A stretch of DNA of 64,000 nt from Margaritifera margaritifera (lineage: Eukaryota > Mollusca > Bivalvia > Unionida > Margaritiferidae). Below are positions 11,576-24,589 of the stretch, one piece after another. Where the stretch lies: positions 433,001 to 497,000 of the forward strand of contig JAQPZY010001256.1 in assembly GCA_029931535.1 (NCBI GenBank), in the 5' to 3' direction. A program made the translations under genes and the position numbers. The notes beneath the pieces were generated by a model that was not told where the DNA came from, did not search any database, and saw only the letters and a program-made list of their open reading frames with translations. Positions within the stretch are counted from its first letter, which is position 1. The number at the start of each line of letters is the position of its first letter.

Positions 11576-12004
11576 AATTTCGTCAAAATTAAAAACGTCA
11601 TTTTTTAAACAACTTTTAAAACAAATATTTAAAATACTATAAATTTACAAATTTAAATTTTAAGTAGCACTATCACACATAATTACAATTCAACACACGC
11701 TATTTACTATCCAATACCCATTTATTTACATTCAAAGTCATGTAAAAGGGGATGTAAGATAATTACTATGTAGGATCACTAAATCTCATTCTGACAAACA
11801 AATACATTTTGTTTATCATCCAACGCTCACCTTTCAAAGCAAAACTGATGAGGGTAGAGAATGGTTGTATGTGATGATTACTAACACAAAAATCCTAGAT
11901 AATCTCAAAGATATGAGAGCGTTATGCGAAACATCTTTGGTAAAGTCCATGAGAAATAAACCTACTATAAAACCTCTCTAAAACCACATCTCCTCTCTAG
12001 ATAC

Positions 12005-12241
12005 AAGTGCAGATGCCTATTATATCTGTCAAGAGAAAGAGAATTGGATCCTAGAATGTCCACAACGTCAAATAAAGAAACACCTTATCTTACGAAAGGA
12101 GATCAGAGGTCCCGAGACAAAAGCCGAGACGAATGTTTTGTGTGTCACAACCAAGGACATTGGCTTTCAAAGTGCCATCCACACAAACTGAAAATAAAGA
12201 TTGAAAGCAGGGAGGAGAAAAAGATATTAAAGAATATATAG
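12005..12241 (+). pseudogene. tandem CCHC zinc-knuckle relic (gag-like)
   Basis: Two knuckle motifs sit in different frames. The first, near 12017-12063, reads AYYICQEKENWILECPQR: its first Cys has become Tyr and its His has become Asn. The second, near 12130-12180, is an intact C-x2-C-x4-H-x4-C (CFVCHNQGHWLSKC), followed by a Lys-rich tail. Paired CCHC knuckles are typical of retroelement Gag nucleocapsids and some other nucleic-acid-binding proteins. No RT or protease lies nearby. It sits between the arms of the foldback-like element, either as captured cargo or as an older insertion. Confidence 0.6.
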
Positions 12242-12419
12242 AAGAAGAAGAGGAACCTATTCCCTCAAACAAATTCAAGCAAGACACTCAGAAGAAAAGA
12301 ATGGACTTTTGAGACATGTTTGAAATTGTGATTCCTAATCCCGAGAATATACCAAACGTAAGTGAAAATCATTATATTTTTGATTTGTTTATTATCATTA
12401 TTATTGCTGTTGTTGTTGC

Positions 12420-12465
<46 letters not shown>

Positions 12466-12497
12466 TATATAGATACAAACGTACACACACATATACG

Positions 12498-12569
<72 letters not shown>
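12420..12569. repeat. (ATT)n and (TA)n microsatellites
   Basis: An ATT run (about 12420-12465) is followed after a short ACACAC spacer by a TA run of about 70 bp (12500-12569). Confidence 0.95.
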
Positions 12570-12572
<3 letters not shown>

Positions 12573-12799
12573 GTTCTGGGAAATTTTTTTTTTTTTAATT
12601 GGCAATAAATGCCGTTGCTATTGAAAAAAAACCGCAAATAATAATGGATCTTCCATTACCAGCTGCAACCCTCTTTTACCTTTTCCACATCCGAGTCAAC
12701 CACCGCTGCCGTCGTCGTCGTCATTGTTGTAATTGTTGCAGCTGATGTAATCCTCATTACTTTACCACCTCACTTCACACCGTACCCTCGCACATTTGT

Positions 12800-13105
12800 T
12801 TGCAGGTGTGACTGTTGGTCAATGGGTGTGGGTGTTGATCAGTAGATGTGGGTGCAAGTCAGTAACACTTTGTATTGCTTAGTAAGCGTGTTTACTGGTC
12901 GGTAAGACTGTGTATTGGTCACTAGGACTGCGTGTTGGTCAGTGGGAGTGGGTGATAGTTAGTAAGTGTTTGTGCTGGTCAGTAGGTGTGGGTGCTGGTC
13001 AGTAACACTGTATATTGGTTAGTAAGCGTGGTTGCTAGTCAGTAAGACGGTGTGTTGGTCAGTGGTATAGTTGCTGGTCAGTAGGTGTAAGTGTTTGTCA
13101 GTGTT
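12800..13105. repeat. degenerate tandem repeat of about 21 bp
   Basis: Fourteen or so copies built on GGTCAGTAAGTGTG with GCTG/GTTG/ATTG variation (for example TGTTGGTCAGTGGGAGTGGG). It lies directly inside the right inverted arm of the foldback-like element. Confidence 0.85.
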
Positions 13106-13119
13106 TTCACATTACATAT

Positions 13120-13584
13120 CCCTTTGTGGGCAGATTGCCATCTCATAATAAACCTACAGATATTTGTAACATTACGTTTGCCCTTGTCATACTAACATTA
13201 AACCTATGGACGTTTCTGACACCATGTTTTCCCTTGTCGCCGTAGTGTTATATTTCTACCCGACGAAAACATATTTATGTTGACAAGAGGAAATGTAATG
13301 GACATTTTAAACATGACGTTTTCCCCATCACAATAGTGTCATACCAATGTTAATCCTATGGACTTTTTAACATTACTTTTTCCCTTATCGCCATAATGTT
13401 ATTTTTCTACCCAAAACATACAGAAAAATTAGGCGATAAGGCGAAATGTAATGAACATTTTTAACATTACGTTTTCTCTTGTCACCATAGTATTACACTA
13501 ATGTTTTTCACATTTTTTCAGAATTTTTCAGATTTTTTTCAGAATTGAGGCGTAATGTTAAATTACCATTGTCGCCATAGTGTC
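13120..13584 (-). repeat. right inverted arm of the foldback-like element
   Basis: Reverse-complement copies of the left-arm units. AACATTACGTTTTC followed by CTTGTCGCCATAGTGT-like sequence recurs about six times. The right arm has more units than the left, so the arms have changed independently in length. Confidence 0.8.
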
Positions 13585-13597
13585 AGTTTTGTCGCGC

Positions 13598-15224
<1,627 letters not shown>

Positions 15225-15905
15225 TTTAACTCTTTATCACTATAAATGCCAAAATTCCACAAATACTGCATTATAAACATACTGCAATATTTAACTGTTA
15301 ACTGATCACTATAAGTCCCCTTACCTTAGATATCATAATTGTAGCTGATTACTATTGGTCACGTTACTTTAGCGACAATACATGGTGACACATTTAGCTC
15401 ATCACCGTAAGTGTCGTTAATGTACATTAATATACATTGCTGAACATTTAGCTGATCGTTTAAGATACTGTATTATAAATGTCTAGCAATATTTAACACT
15501 TAACTGATCACTATAATCTCATTACTTAGAGACACAGTATTATAAACATGCTTCAATATTTAACTTCTATCTGATCGCTATAAGTTCCATTACTTTAGAG
15601 ATACTGTATTATAAATGTCTAGCAATATTTAACACTTAACTGATCACTATAATCTCATTACTTAGAGACACAGTATTATAAACATGCTTCAATATTTAAC
15701 TTCTATCTGATCGCTATAAGTCCCATTACTTTAGAGATACTGTATTATAAATATCTAGCAATATTTAACACTTAACTGATCACTATAATCTCATTACTTA
15801 GAGACACAGTATTATAAACATGCTTCAATATTTAACTTTTATCTGATCGCTATAAGTCCCATTACTTTAGAGATACTGTATTATAAACACACCGCAATAT
15901 TGAAA
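15225..15905. repeat. dimeric satellite, 136-bp unit made of two halves of about 68 bp
   Basis: CTGATCACTATAATCTC recurs at 15504, 15640 and 15776, an exact 136-bp period. Each unit has two related halves, one with GATCACTATAATCTCATTAC and one with GATCGCTATAAGTCCCATTA. Both are followed by AGAGA[C/T]AC[A/T]GTATTATAAA and CAATATTTAAC. More diverged single halves lie to the left (15225-15440). Two consecutive units are nearly identical, which indicates recent amplification. Confidence 0.9.
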
Positions 15906-15929
15906 TCTTAATTGAGCATATGCTATACT

Positions 15930-17610
15930 AGCAGAAGTCTAAAAAGCTTGCACAGAAACTGACTAAACTCCAGTCAATGTGGATTCAAGGAACTATACCA
16001 CAGGAGTACAAGGATGCATCCCTCGTTCACTTGTACCAGCGAAAAGGCAACTGACAATATTGCGAAAACCTTGCTGTCAGTAGCCGGAAATTTCTTCAAC
16101 AGAATTCTGCTGAATAGCCTTGTGCATCCCATCGATCAAAGGATTCCGTATGAGAGTCAGTGTGGCTTCAGGTAATGACGAGGGACCACAGACATGGTAT
16201 TTGCAGCTCGACAACTCCACAATAAATGCCAGGAACAGTCTCCAACCTGTACACGACATTCGTCGACCTGACAAAAATCTTCGACACAATCAGTCGCGGG
16301 GGCCTTTGGAAGATCATGGCAAAATTTGGTTACCTAGAGAAACCCATCGTGATGGTTTGGTAATTCCATGATGGCACGCACGCTCGTGTCGTGGACGACG
16401 GCGAGTCATCTGAATCATTTCCAATGGAGTCAAGCAAGGATGTGTGTTGGCCCCAACCCTCTTCAGTATGATGTTCTCTGCCATGCTTACTGATACATTC
16501 CGTGACTATGACACTTGGATCAACATCAGATACCGGACTGACGGCAAGCTCTTCAATCTGATGAGACTACAGGCGAAGATGAAGTTCCAGGAAGTGACTG
16601 TTCCTGATCTCTTATTTGCTGACGACTGTTCCCTGAAATCCAAATCTGAGTCTGACATGCAGCAAAGTATGAAGCATTTCTCTACAGCTTGTGAAAATTT
16701 CGGTCTCACAATCAGTATCAAGAAGACAGAGGTGATGTACCAACCTTCACAACGAAACCCTTACGTAGAGCCTAGCATCAAAGTAAATGGCCAAACCCTA
16801 CTGGCAGTGGACAAATTCACCTATCTGGGCAGCACACTGTCATGTGCAGTCCACATCGATGACGAAACCAACGCCAGAATTGCTAAAGCAGGTGTGGCCT
16901 TTGGCAGACTACGCGCAAATGTGTAGGAGCGCAGAGGCATCAGTCTACATACAAAACTTAAGGTCTGCAAAGCCATTGTGTTGCCAACCCTGCTGTATGC
17001 ATGCGAAACCTGGATAGTGTTCAGACGACATGCCAAGAAACTGAACCATTTTCACATGGGATGCCTGACAAAACTGATGAGGACAAGATGGCAGGACAGG
17101 GTCCCAGACATTGAGGTTCTCCCAACTGCTGGCATTTCAAGCACTCTGATGATGAAGTCACAGTTGAGATGGGCAGGCCACGTCAGCAGAATATGAGAAG
17201 AGCGACCATGATAGGAGATCTTTTACTGCGAGCTGAAGGAATGAAAACCATCTCAGAGTGGTCAGAAGAAACGGTTCAAAGATTCCCTCAAGTCATCCTT
17301 GAAACACTTCAACATTGACACACGGTATCGCTCCACCTAGCGCAGTCTTATCCATACTGGAGCTACATACGTAAACTGAGGATAATTGCAGAGCCAGTGC
17401 AGATGCGCGAGCAGCGTAAATCTCAGAACTGCAACACCTCCTCTATTGACCAATCAAACCCCAAGAGGCATATCATGTCAAGTTTGCCACAGACAGTTCA
17501 GAGCACAAATTGGCCTGACCAGCCACTCACGTACTCACAGAAACCAAAACACTAATTGACGTCATGGTCATCTTCGAACTCGAAGGACGAACAATAACAA
17601 CATGATATGG
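15930..17610 (+). pseudogene. non-LTR retrotransposon (CFDP2-type LINE), 5'-truncated reverse transcriptase
   Basis: The plus strand encodes the RT and C-terminal part of a LINE ORF2 in several broken frames. In order I see IPQEYKDASLVHLYQRKGN, then FLNRILLNRL and YESQCGFR, then VDLTKIFDT (RT motif A with its Asp), GVLAPTLFSMMFSAM-like sequence, and LLFADDCSLKS (the catalytic FADD of motif C). These are followed by FTYLGSTLS, LPTLLYACETW, RWAGHVSRI, FKDSLKSSLKHFNI and a C2H2 finger, CQVCHRQFRAQIGLTSHSRTH. The longest intact frame is 16444-16926. Frameshifts and stops (for example after NCQYC, at 16173 and 16368) show it is dead. No endonuclease domain precedes it, as expected for 5' truncation. 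This arrangement matches the LINE group often annotated as craniofacial-development-protein-2-like; the exact clade is uncertain. Confidence 0.85.
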
Positions 17611-17870
17611 CGACAAACCTTTAATAGCTAATGAGGTGGCATTGTCTGTATATGGCGACAAGCATTTTATCTCTGATAACGTGGCATTGTCTGTATATGG
17701 CGAAAAGCATTTTATCTCCGATAACATGGTATTGTCTGTGTATGACGACAAGCAAATTTGATATCTGATAACGCAGCACTGTCTATATACGGCGACAAGC
17801 ATTCGATATCCGATAACGTGGCAATGTCTGTGTATGGCGACAAGCATTTTATATCTGATAAAGTAAATAC
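17600..17870. repeat. 45-47-bp minisatellite
   Basis: About six copies of a unit with GATAACGTGGCATTGTCTGT and ATGGCGACAAGCATTTTA. GATAA starts fall at 17675, 17720, 17767, 17812 and 17857. It begins immediately after the LINE's last coding motif, so it may be its expanded 3' untranslated tail. Confidence 0.9.
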
Positions 17871-18132
17871 ATTATTTTACACACACGTAAGTATTCAGTA
17901 GCCATGCACATTAGATGTTTGCAGACAGCAAAGCTAAACATATATTCAAACATCATTAAAAGTTTCTTTCAGGTTTTCAACTATCTCTTCTCTGATAATC
18001 ACGGGTGTTATCTTTGAAATCGAAGACGACTAAAAACATAACACTCTCATGCATGTATTTTATAATAGAGCTGTACATTGTTCATTCACCCATACTGATA
18101 TTTCAAAATGTCTGCCACAAAAACCAGGAGGG

Positions 18133-18324
18133 TTAGTTTCTTTTTACGTTATCAAAATTCCTGCAATCATTAATCTGAAACAAAGTGTTTGTAACATCAA
18201 CTAGTAATTCTAACTGCGTATCTAGTTTGTTTTCAGGATCTATACAAATCACATTTTCATCTTTGAGTAACCACATTCTATTGTAAGATTTGATGAATAA
18301 ACAAGATGGACAGATGATAACCAA
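18133..18324 (-). pseudogene. unassigned ORF fragment in the Polinton
   Basis: Open for 63 codons. Pieces such as IKSYNRMWLLKDENVICI and KLDTQLELLVDVTNTLF look like real folded protein rather than chance. It lies just past the capsid fragment in the same orientation. I do not recognise the protein; a further capsid segment or an adjacent small gene are both possible. Confidence 0.35.
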
Positions 18325-18928
18325 GAAAGTTTTTTATTCCTATCCGATTTAGTGGAAACATAATCTTTCCAAAATTAGTCACTTCACAAATTGACATGTT
18401 ATGAAGTTCTTTCATGTATATTGTTTGTGCTAACGTTATTTATTGCTGCCTAAAAATAATTGAATTAAGACATTTGTTTTGAATGTTTACCTGAGCATCA
18501 GACACAAGATTCCTTGTTGAACATTAGTTAATTTATGACTACTACATGTAACCTGTTATCTTTTCCAAACAAGCCAGATGCAATGATTATCAATGTAAAC
18601 ATTGTTAACACTTGTGTTACAAATTTATGTGTACATTTGTTGTTCATCAAAGAAATACTTTGTGGTTATTGTAAGCTGCTGTCGCAAAGGAAAACCTTAA
18701 GAATAAATCATGTTTGGCAGATCTTTCATAGTCACTGATATTTTGTTTTCTATTGCTGAGTTGTAATACATTTTTTAACCATAATCTGCACCTTTTTGTG
18801 CACATTATCAAAATATTATCTAAACTCTTTCTGGAAGAATCAAGTGTGAGAGTAGTTAAAGTTGCGTGGACTACTGTGTCTATGAGTCCATGCCTAGTGG
18901 CATATTTGTAAAATAAAGCGATTCCATT

Positions 18929-19246
18929 TTAATATTTGTCGTTCAATGATGGTGCAATTGATTTGGAAGCACTCATATTGTACTGTAAACAAATGTTTTC
19001 CAGTTCAAAGTTTTGATCTCCACCTTCTGTTACTTCTATTAAATCTGAAATCCTGTGCCAGAACATAAGGATACAATGGACAATACTCAGTATGAATCTA
19101 AATCCAGGTGGTATTCCAAACTTTCTACCATACACCACTAACTGTATAACATTAGTACCAGTGTTTTGTGCATTATCTTCCCCCGATCTCAACTTTCGCA
19201 ATTTATCATTCATGGCACATTGCTCAATCCTATATGTTCGAACCAA
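18929..19246 (-). pseudogene. Polinton major capsid protein fragment (double jelly-roll type)
   Basis: The minus strand reads GTNVIQLVVYGRKFGIPPGF in one frame and CPLYPYVLAQDFRF in another. The first frame then returns with QNFELENICLQYNMSASKSI. The pattern of a Tyr-Gly then Pro-x-x-Phe start, a Pro-Tyr segment and an ENICLQYN-like strand is that of metazoan Polinton and adintovirus-like major capsid proteins. A normal protein has several hundred residues; here about 110 are left, with at least two frame changes. It may extend weakly to 19.6 kb, where no clear reading survives. Assignment is by motif memory only. Confidence 0.55.
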
Positions 19247-19689
19247 CTCAGGTAACTATATATCTTTGCATACCATGAAATGTTGTAGTCAAGCAACTTG
19301 AAAAGATCGTCATTTACAAAGTATATGGAGATGTTTTTCATAGGCACTCTACCTGCATTGTTTTCTTGGTATAATCAATATATTTGGGCTTAACTTCGGA
19401 ATTGCTATCTGTAATGTTTGTTTGGGTTTAATGTTGATCCGGGTGTGTTGTACTGAGGTATTTAACTACTTGTATTATATTATCCTGCTTGTAAGGAGTT
19501 ATTTAAAGACCTACGCTGCCATTTATTGCGCTAAAAAAATGTGTACCAAAAGTACACACCATTTTGTAATTTATTACCTGCAAAAACGTGTAAGCAACAT
19601 GCCCACTGACACACATCACAAATGAAATAAATATGAACTCGTATTTTACCTCTTCATCAAAAGGCTGGCGAAAGTCACAAGCTGAGGTC

Positions 19690-20053
19690 TAATTTTACCT
19701 AAATATGCATTAGGATGAGTAGATGCATACAGAGAAAAAGCGTCATTTAGTTTGTTCAAGTACTGGGTAAATAAACCTTGCTGTCTCAATCTTTATTCAA
19801 GTAATGCAGTGTCTTTGCTCTGTTTTTGTTGAAATCTGTACTTTTCCTCTGATATTCTTCTATGATATTTATCATGTTCATTATCGCCTGTTTTAGAAAC
19901 ATCTGGATCATATAATTTGAAAAGAAGGTTGCTTGCCCCAAATGCCAGACATTTAGTTATTGCTCCTCCAATCAGCATTGCTACTGCAGACATTTTGCTA
20001 TTTATATTTTTAAAAAGTTGTGCTCTGAACACCGTTCTATTTATGAGTAACAC
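19690..20053 (-). pseudogene. small Polinton protein with hydrophobic N-terminal segment
   Basis: From an internal Met the sequence reads MSAVAMLIGGAITKCLAFGA, a glycine/alanine-rich hydrophobic helix. A charged coiled-coil stretch (KYHRRISEEKYRFQQKQ) follows. After a TAA at about 19795 comes YLNKLNDAFSLYASTHP and RPQLVTFASL. A conserved Polinton gene next to the capsid genes has this same plan: short hydrophobic start, charged helix, then an xLYxxxHP and Pro-rich tail. Its function is unproven; a membrane-associated virion protein has been suggested. One stop and one likely frame slip mark it as dead. Confidence 0.55.
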
Positions 20054-20639
20054 TTTTTATATTGCTGTCAGTTTTTATTTTACATCCTAACTGAATGAGT
20101 CCCTCCTTGTGTTTCAATCCAATTATTAAAACATTGTTCTCTTGTAGATAGTATGTGCGTGATTGTTACGCAGTTAAGATCAGATTCTTTTTTAACGTCG
20201 AACGAGTAAGCAAAATATTTGCTGGTTACCCCAAATCCAATGTAAAAATCAATACAGTCAAAGATAACCAATCTTAAAGATCATCATGCAAGTTGACAAC
20301 AAGTTTTGTGTACAAGCCTGATTTTTCATCTGAATTACATATTGCTCTACCAAATCTGTTGTGTGTTACTTGTATTATGAAGGAGCATGGTTCAATATAT
20401 AATTCTTTACTAATGTCATGGATATAGTTTCAAACATAAAAACGTCTAACAACCCAAACTCTGTGCGTTTGATAGAAGCTCCACAGGTGATGGTATATCT
20501 TCAACAGTTGACATTACCTCTCTTAAACTCGCACTTAAGTCAATACGATCTAACACTCCAAAGTTGGAACGAATCGAAAGTCGTAAAGCAACACCTTTTT
20601 GTTATTATCAATATCATTTTTTAAATTCACAGACTCAAA

Positions 20640-21350
20640 CATGGAATGCAACTCTCTCTATATCCATCTCCATGTTTACTTCATTCTTGACAGTGTCTCT
20701 CTGTTCGTCCGTTTCGGTTTTAACTGTAATAATTGTATTACTTAATGCATCGGTCCTTTGATCAATTTCATTTTTAAATGCATCTGACTCCGTTGTAAAC
20801 TTTTTTCTCAAATAATTGAAATCTTTTTCATGCGTATCATCTCTCTGTCTATTTTTTAATATTACCTTGTACCACACCAATATTGTTAACCAGTTCTCTA
20901 TGAACATATTCTGTTGTATCTCGTTTTGATTGTTGAACCTCACCATGTATCTTGCCGTAAAATTCAGGCAATGTAGCATCTTATATAACTGTGATCTTTA
21001 TGCTCAAATCTATAATAGACAAATCATAAGTTTTTTATATATTTATCATTCCACCACCATTTACATTTATCTCCTTATTGTTGTAATCTATCTTTTTGGT
21101 TACTCCTGTTAAATGATTTTTCTTGTAAAACTCTGACAAGATATTAATGTTAGATAATATCTTATCGGTTGACTTTTGTGCTAAGAAAACTTATTCTCTA
21201 ATCTCTTGGTCTTTTTGTAGGATTTCATCATTCAAATCTTTCTTTAACAGTTCCAGTGAAGATGTAAAGTGTTATAGTCTTGGGAGATTTCTTTATTTTC
21301 TCTATGTCAGTCTCTCACTGTTTTTCCGCTGCTCGATTGATTGTAAATAT
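20640..21350 (-). pseudogene. coiled-coil protein relic in the Polinton
   Basis: Successive minus-strand frames give LELLKKDLNDEILQKDQEIR, KKIDYNNKEINVNGGGMINI, LPEFYGKIHGEVQQSKRDTT, EYVHRELVNNIGVVQGNIKK and KNEIDQRTDALSNTIITVKT. The sequence is rich in Lys, Asp, Glu, Asn and Thr with heptad-like hydrophobic spacing. That suggests a long trimeric or dimeric fibre or a scaffold. I do not recognise a named family. Its position between the penton-like and capsid genes would suit a virion or attachment protein, but that is inference. Several frameshifts. Confidence 0.4.
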
Positions 21351-21899
21351 TGACAAACTTTATACATAGACCCTTGAGTATCTATTCTTTCTCTTAAAGT
21401 TTGGAATCTTTGATCTGCACTAGAAAAAAAAGCTTCTGAATCCCCGTGTAATCAAATAATGTGCATCTTAAGTGTTTTTCTTTTCTTCTGTTCTTAATAA
21501 CCTGTTTTTGTAAATATGGTATTTTTTAAGCTCTTTCAGTACCTCTCCATACTTTGTGACTTTATTGTCTTCATTTGCTCCTCATGTTTTGAAATCTGTC
21601 AAATTATTATTCTCCGAAGTCTTACCAATGTGTTCATTAACACGTCTTTGTACAAACCGACTAGCAGTTGTATCAGTTTATTTAACAGGACAAAGTATTT
21701 GTTATATGGCTATTGTTCAGGTTTAAGTCACTATTAATTGTCTGTTTTGTTTCAATGTTTAAAGGAAAACCTAAGTCACTGGGACCGCTGAAAGATATTC
21801 CTCCCATGCACCGTAAACATGTATAACTTGTTCCATCTTAATTTTGTATGCTGATATTCAATCCGTTCATTCCTCCCCTCTATAATTGCTTGTAATGAC

Positions 21900-22480
21900 T
21901 ACCTTGAAAAACATTTTTTTACCACAGGTCGAGACTCTAGCAGATATGAATTATAACCATGAGAGTAATTGTTGATGTTATTTATGTGATGGAGGAAAAT
22001 GTGTACAGTTTTAGGATAAAAATTCCACAAACCGTGTCCGAGTCAGTAGATATCTGTATAGATCTCTGGCTATTGAATCCTAACAAGTGTGAATTGTTGT
22101 TAGTTTTGTACACCGTGTATTTATTGCTCTGAGGGATTTTAACTTTGATTTGTGCTTCAAACATTCAACATCAATACTTCCTTCGTTGTCACCATTAGCA
22201 GTCATTCCCGCATTAACTTTGTCGTTTATATTTCATGGTTATAAAAGCCATCAGCTATTTAAACAGTCCTTGTTTCATTTTTGTCGTTTATGTAATAGAA
22301 TATATTGTTTTTCCGTTCGTCAGAATTATTGTGATACCCAACAATACAATCTATTCTTTGCAATGAAATAGATAGCTTGCCATTTATGTCGTCAATTTGA
22401 TTGATAAAATATATACCTTTCTCAGGGAGAGAGTCTGTTGTAATGTGGCTCCCCATTGTTATAGGAAAAGTAAACAACAA
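21900..22480 (-). pseudogene. Polinton penton/minor-capsid-like protein relic
   Basis: The minus strand opens with MGSHITTDSLPEKGIYF and continues SLQRIDCIVGYHNNS, then NNIFYYINDKNETRTV and, after a TAA, IADGFYNHEI. Further on come AQIKVKIPQSNKYTVYK and LLGFNSQRSI. A YxxxD-rich start, a 'phenylalanine-tyrosine-tyrosine-Ile-xD' strand, an AxGxYxxxEI turn and a later LGF element are features of the single-jelly-roll penton-like protein in Polintons and related elements. At least three frame changes or stops interrupt it. Known examples have about 200-400 residues; roughly 180 codons can be followed here. Confidence 0.5.
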
Positions 22481-22639
22481 GAAGTTAAAGTTTTTCTGTT
22501 CAACTTGTATAATTTGTTTGTGCTCCTTTCAGGGAAAAGCGTATCTCTTTCTCTTTTAGTTTCTTCTTGTCTTCCAAAAAGTTTTTTTTTCAATTCCTCT
22601 ATGTTCGCATTCAGTGAGGTCTTGCGGTCATAGCTCTCT

Positions 22640-23191
22640 GTAATGTTTATCTTCTTCGTGATTGCATTTTATCTTGTTGTATCTGGTGTACTCGTTAATA
22701 ATTAAAATACACTCCCCATGCACCAAAGCCACTAAAAGTCAAGAAACAACTACAGCAATAGATATTCCTGCAACACCAAATCCAGGTTATTTTACATTCA
22801 TACCACATCAAACTGTTACCATACTAACCTCCACTGAATTCAAAAGTTCAATCTTACTTTGTATTTTTTCTCACACATCTAAAGTGGTCGATCTCTTTAT
22901 CCAAATCAGTTTTATCTCATAAATTGTTTTGCAACCTGAAAAAACAACAAAAATAAATGTCAGTTGGTAGCGTGGGATATTAAAGAGATGTTGTCTCGTA
23001 GGTGTCCTGAAGCATATATCTTGAAGGCACTGGACATCCCACTTATGGCGGCACCTCATATCTTTTCGATCATTCATATATAGGAAAAAGGCACTTAGAC
23101 TTTGGAGTGATAACTCTAATTTTACTGACTCTGTAAATAGTATGCTTTGCACAGGCTCTGTCGTTTTAGTTTGTACTGTTGTATTTTTCAC
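22640..23191 (-). pseudogene. unassigned ORF remnants with a membrane-like segment
   Basis: 23191-22871 is open for 106 codons without a recognisable motif. Downstream in a shifted frame lies GFGVAGISIAVVVS, then LLVALVHGECILIINEY, a probable membrane helix. A charged tract near 22600 (IEELKKKLFGRQEETKRERD) leads into the penton-like relic. These may be one membrane-anchored protein or separate pieces. Confidence 0.3.
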
Positions 23192-23719
23192 ATTCTTATT
23201 ATGTGATGCTGCATAATGTTTCTTGGGCTACCTTTTCAAAGCAGAAATGTAGTCGTACTTTGCACGTACACCAAAAATGTAGTCATGCAGTCAAGAAGTA
23301 ATCATTACTCCGTGGTAAGAGTTGGCTTACTCAAAACGTTTATTGGGTAATAACTGTATCTGTTAAACGTTCATTTGCTCTTAGGTAGTCACTTGTAAAC
23401 TGGCTAAGAGAAATTAGAATAATTAGCTTCAGAACTTCTTATATGTTCATGTTTCACTATGAACAAGTTGCAAAACTCAATTGCTTTTTCAAAAGCTCGC
23501 TGTTGGCTACCTTAAGAAACGAGATTAATGTTGCATTATAAATAGTGTTGATAAAGATTTTTTTTCAGTCCACATTTGTCTGTAAGTAAAAGCTTTGCTA
23601 TTTATTGACCAAAGGACTTAAAGCATCTGTGGGATTGGGTAAAGGTTGTGCAGAACAGGATTGTACCTTTGATACATTTTGGCATGGTGCAGTCATAGTT
23701 GGACTTTATCTAGTCTGCG

Positions 23720-23860
23720 ATACTTTTCTGTGTGGTTGTTTGTTTGTTTGTTTGTTTTTTGTTGTTGTTGTTGTATTTGTGTTTGTTTTGTTTGTTTTTT
23801 TCTTGTTTTTTTGTTTGTTTATGTTTTTGTTTTTGCTTTTTGTTTTCTTTATGTGCTTTG
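23720..23860. repeat. (TTTG)n-rich low-complexity tract
   Basis: Irregular GTTT/GTTG repeats. The plus-strand open frames across it (Cys/Val/Phe-rich) are low-complexity artefacts. Confidence 0.9.
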
Positions 23861-24589
23861 GTTGAATATTTATTATTAGATCCAACGTCTTTTACAACTT
23901 TATATTGAAGACTTTGTAAAGAAACAACTTTACCTTTTTATCAAAATCTTGTGATATTTTTGAGTCTCTTTGTTCCTTCTTTAAACATTCAGCTTTGTCA
24001 TTTTTAATCCTTGTGAATGTTCTCCAAGTTATCTGCCAAGTCTAACTCTACGAGAGTATTTTGGCTTTTGTGAATAACCTTTTAAAGTTCTTTGCTATCC
24101 TTTGTTTTCATTTTCAGTTTTTAATTTTTTCAACCTCCATTTATGTTTAATTACATTTGGAAAGTAAGATCAAGATATATCTGAATCAGGTCAAAGGTTA
24201 ATAGGAAGTCATCATACCAAGCTTACATGTTTTACTTTGTGTAGTGAGCGATATTTTGACATTTAATTGCTTAAATAAAAGAGTTGGATTTCGAGACATA
24301 TCCTTTGTGTGTAGATGTGAGAAAGAAATGACTGACTTTTACCAAACTAGCCGATACTATAATCCTTGACATAAGGCATACACAAAATTACAGAAAAAGA
24401 AATGGAGAAGAGAAAACAGAGAACACTACAATGAATACATGATACAACCATACCACAACGACCCCAATTTCAGAATAATTAAAAGAAGAAATATAATTTT
24501 ACAGAATTAAGAGAAAATATTAAATTAGGCACAACGTTGAAAAATTATCGGTGTTCCATCAATAGCCTTCTACCAATCGTGGCTAAACT

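Larger units (their letters stand above)
10755..13597. mobile_element. foldback-like element with long inverted arms
   Basis: The two ends are inverted copies of each other. GACACTATGGCGACAA at 10767-10782 reappears reverse-complemented at 13569-13584, and similarity continues inward (…TTTAACGTTACGCCTC against …TTTAACATTACGCCTC). Each arm is itself a tandem array of units of about 60 bp. The interior holds a degenerate tandem repeat, a zinc-knuckle coding relic and two microsatellites. Long inverted arms made of short tandem repeats are the hallmark of Foldback-type DNA elements. No transposase was found and no target-site duplication could be fixed, so the exact ends are uncertain. Confidence 0.55.

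Noticed and set aside
12265..12570. Poly-Asn/poly-Ile open frames
   Set aside because: Translations of ATT and TA microsatellites.
23605..23879. Val/Phe/Cys-rich membrane-protein-like open frames
   Set aside because: Low-complexity TTTG repeat; hydrophobicity is an artefact of T-rich codons.
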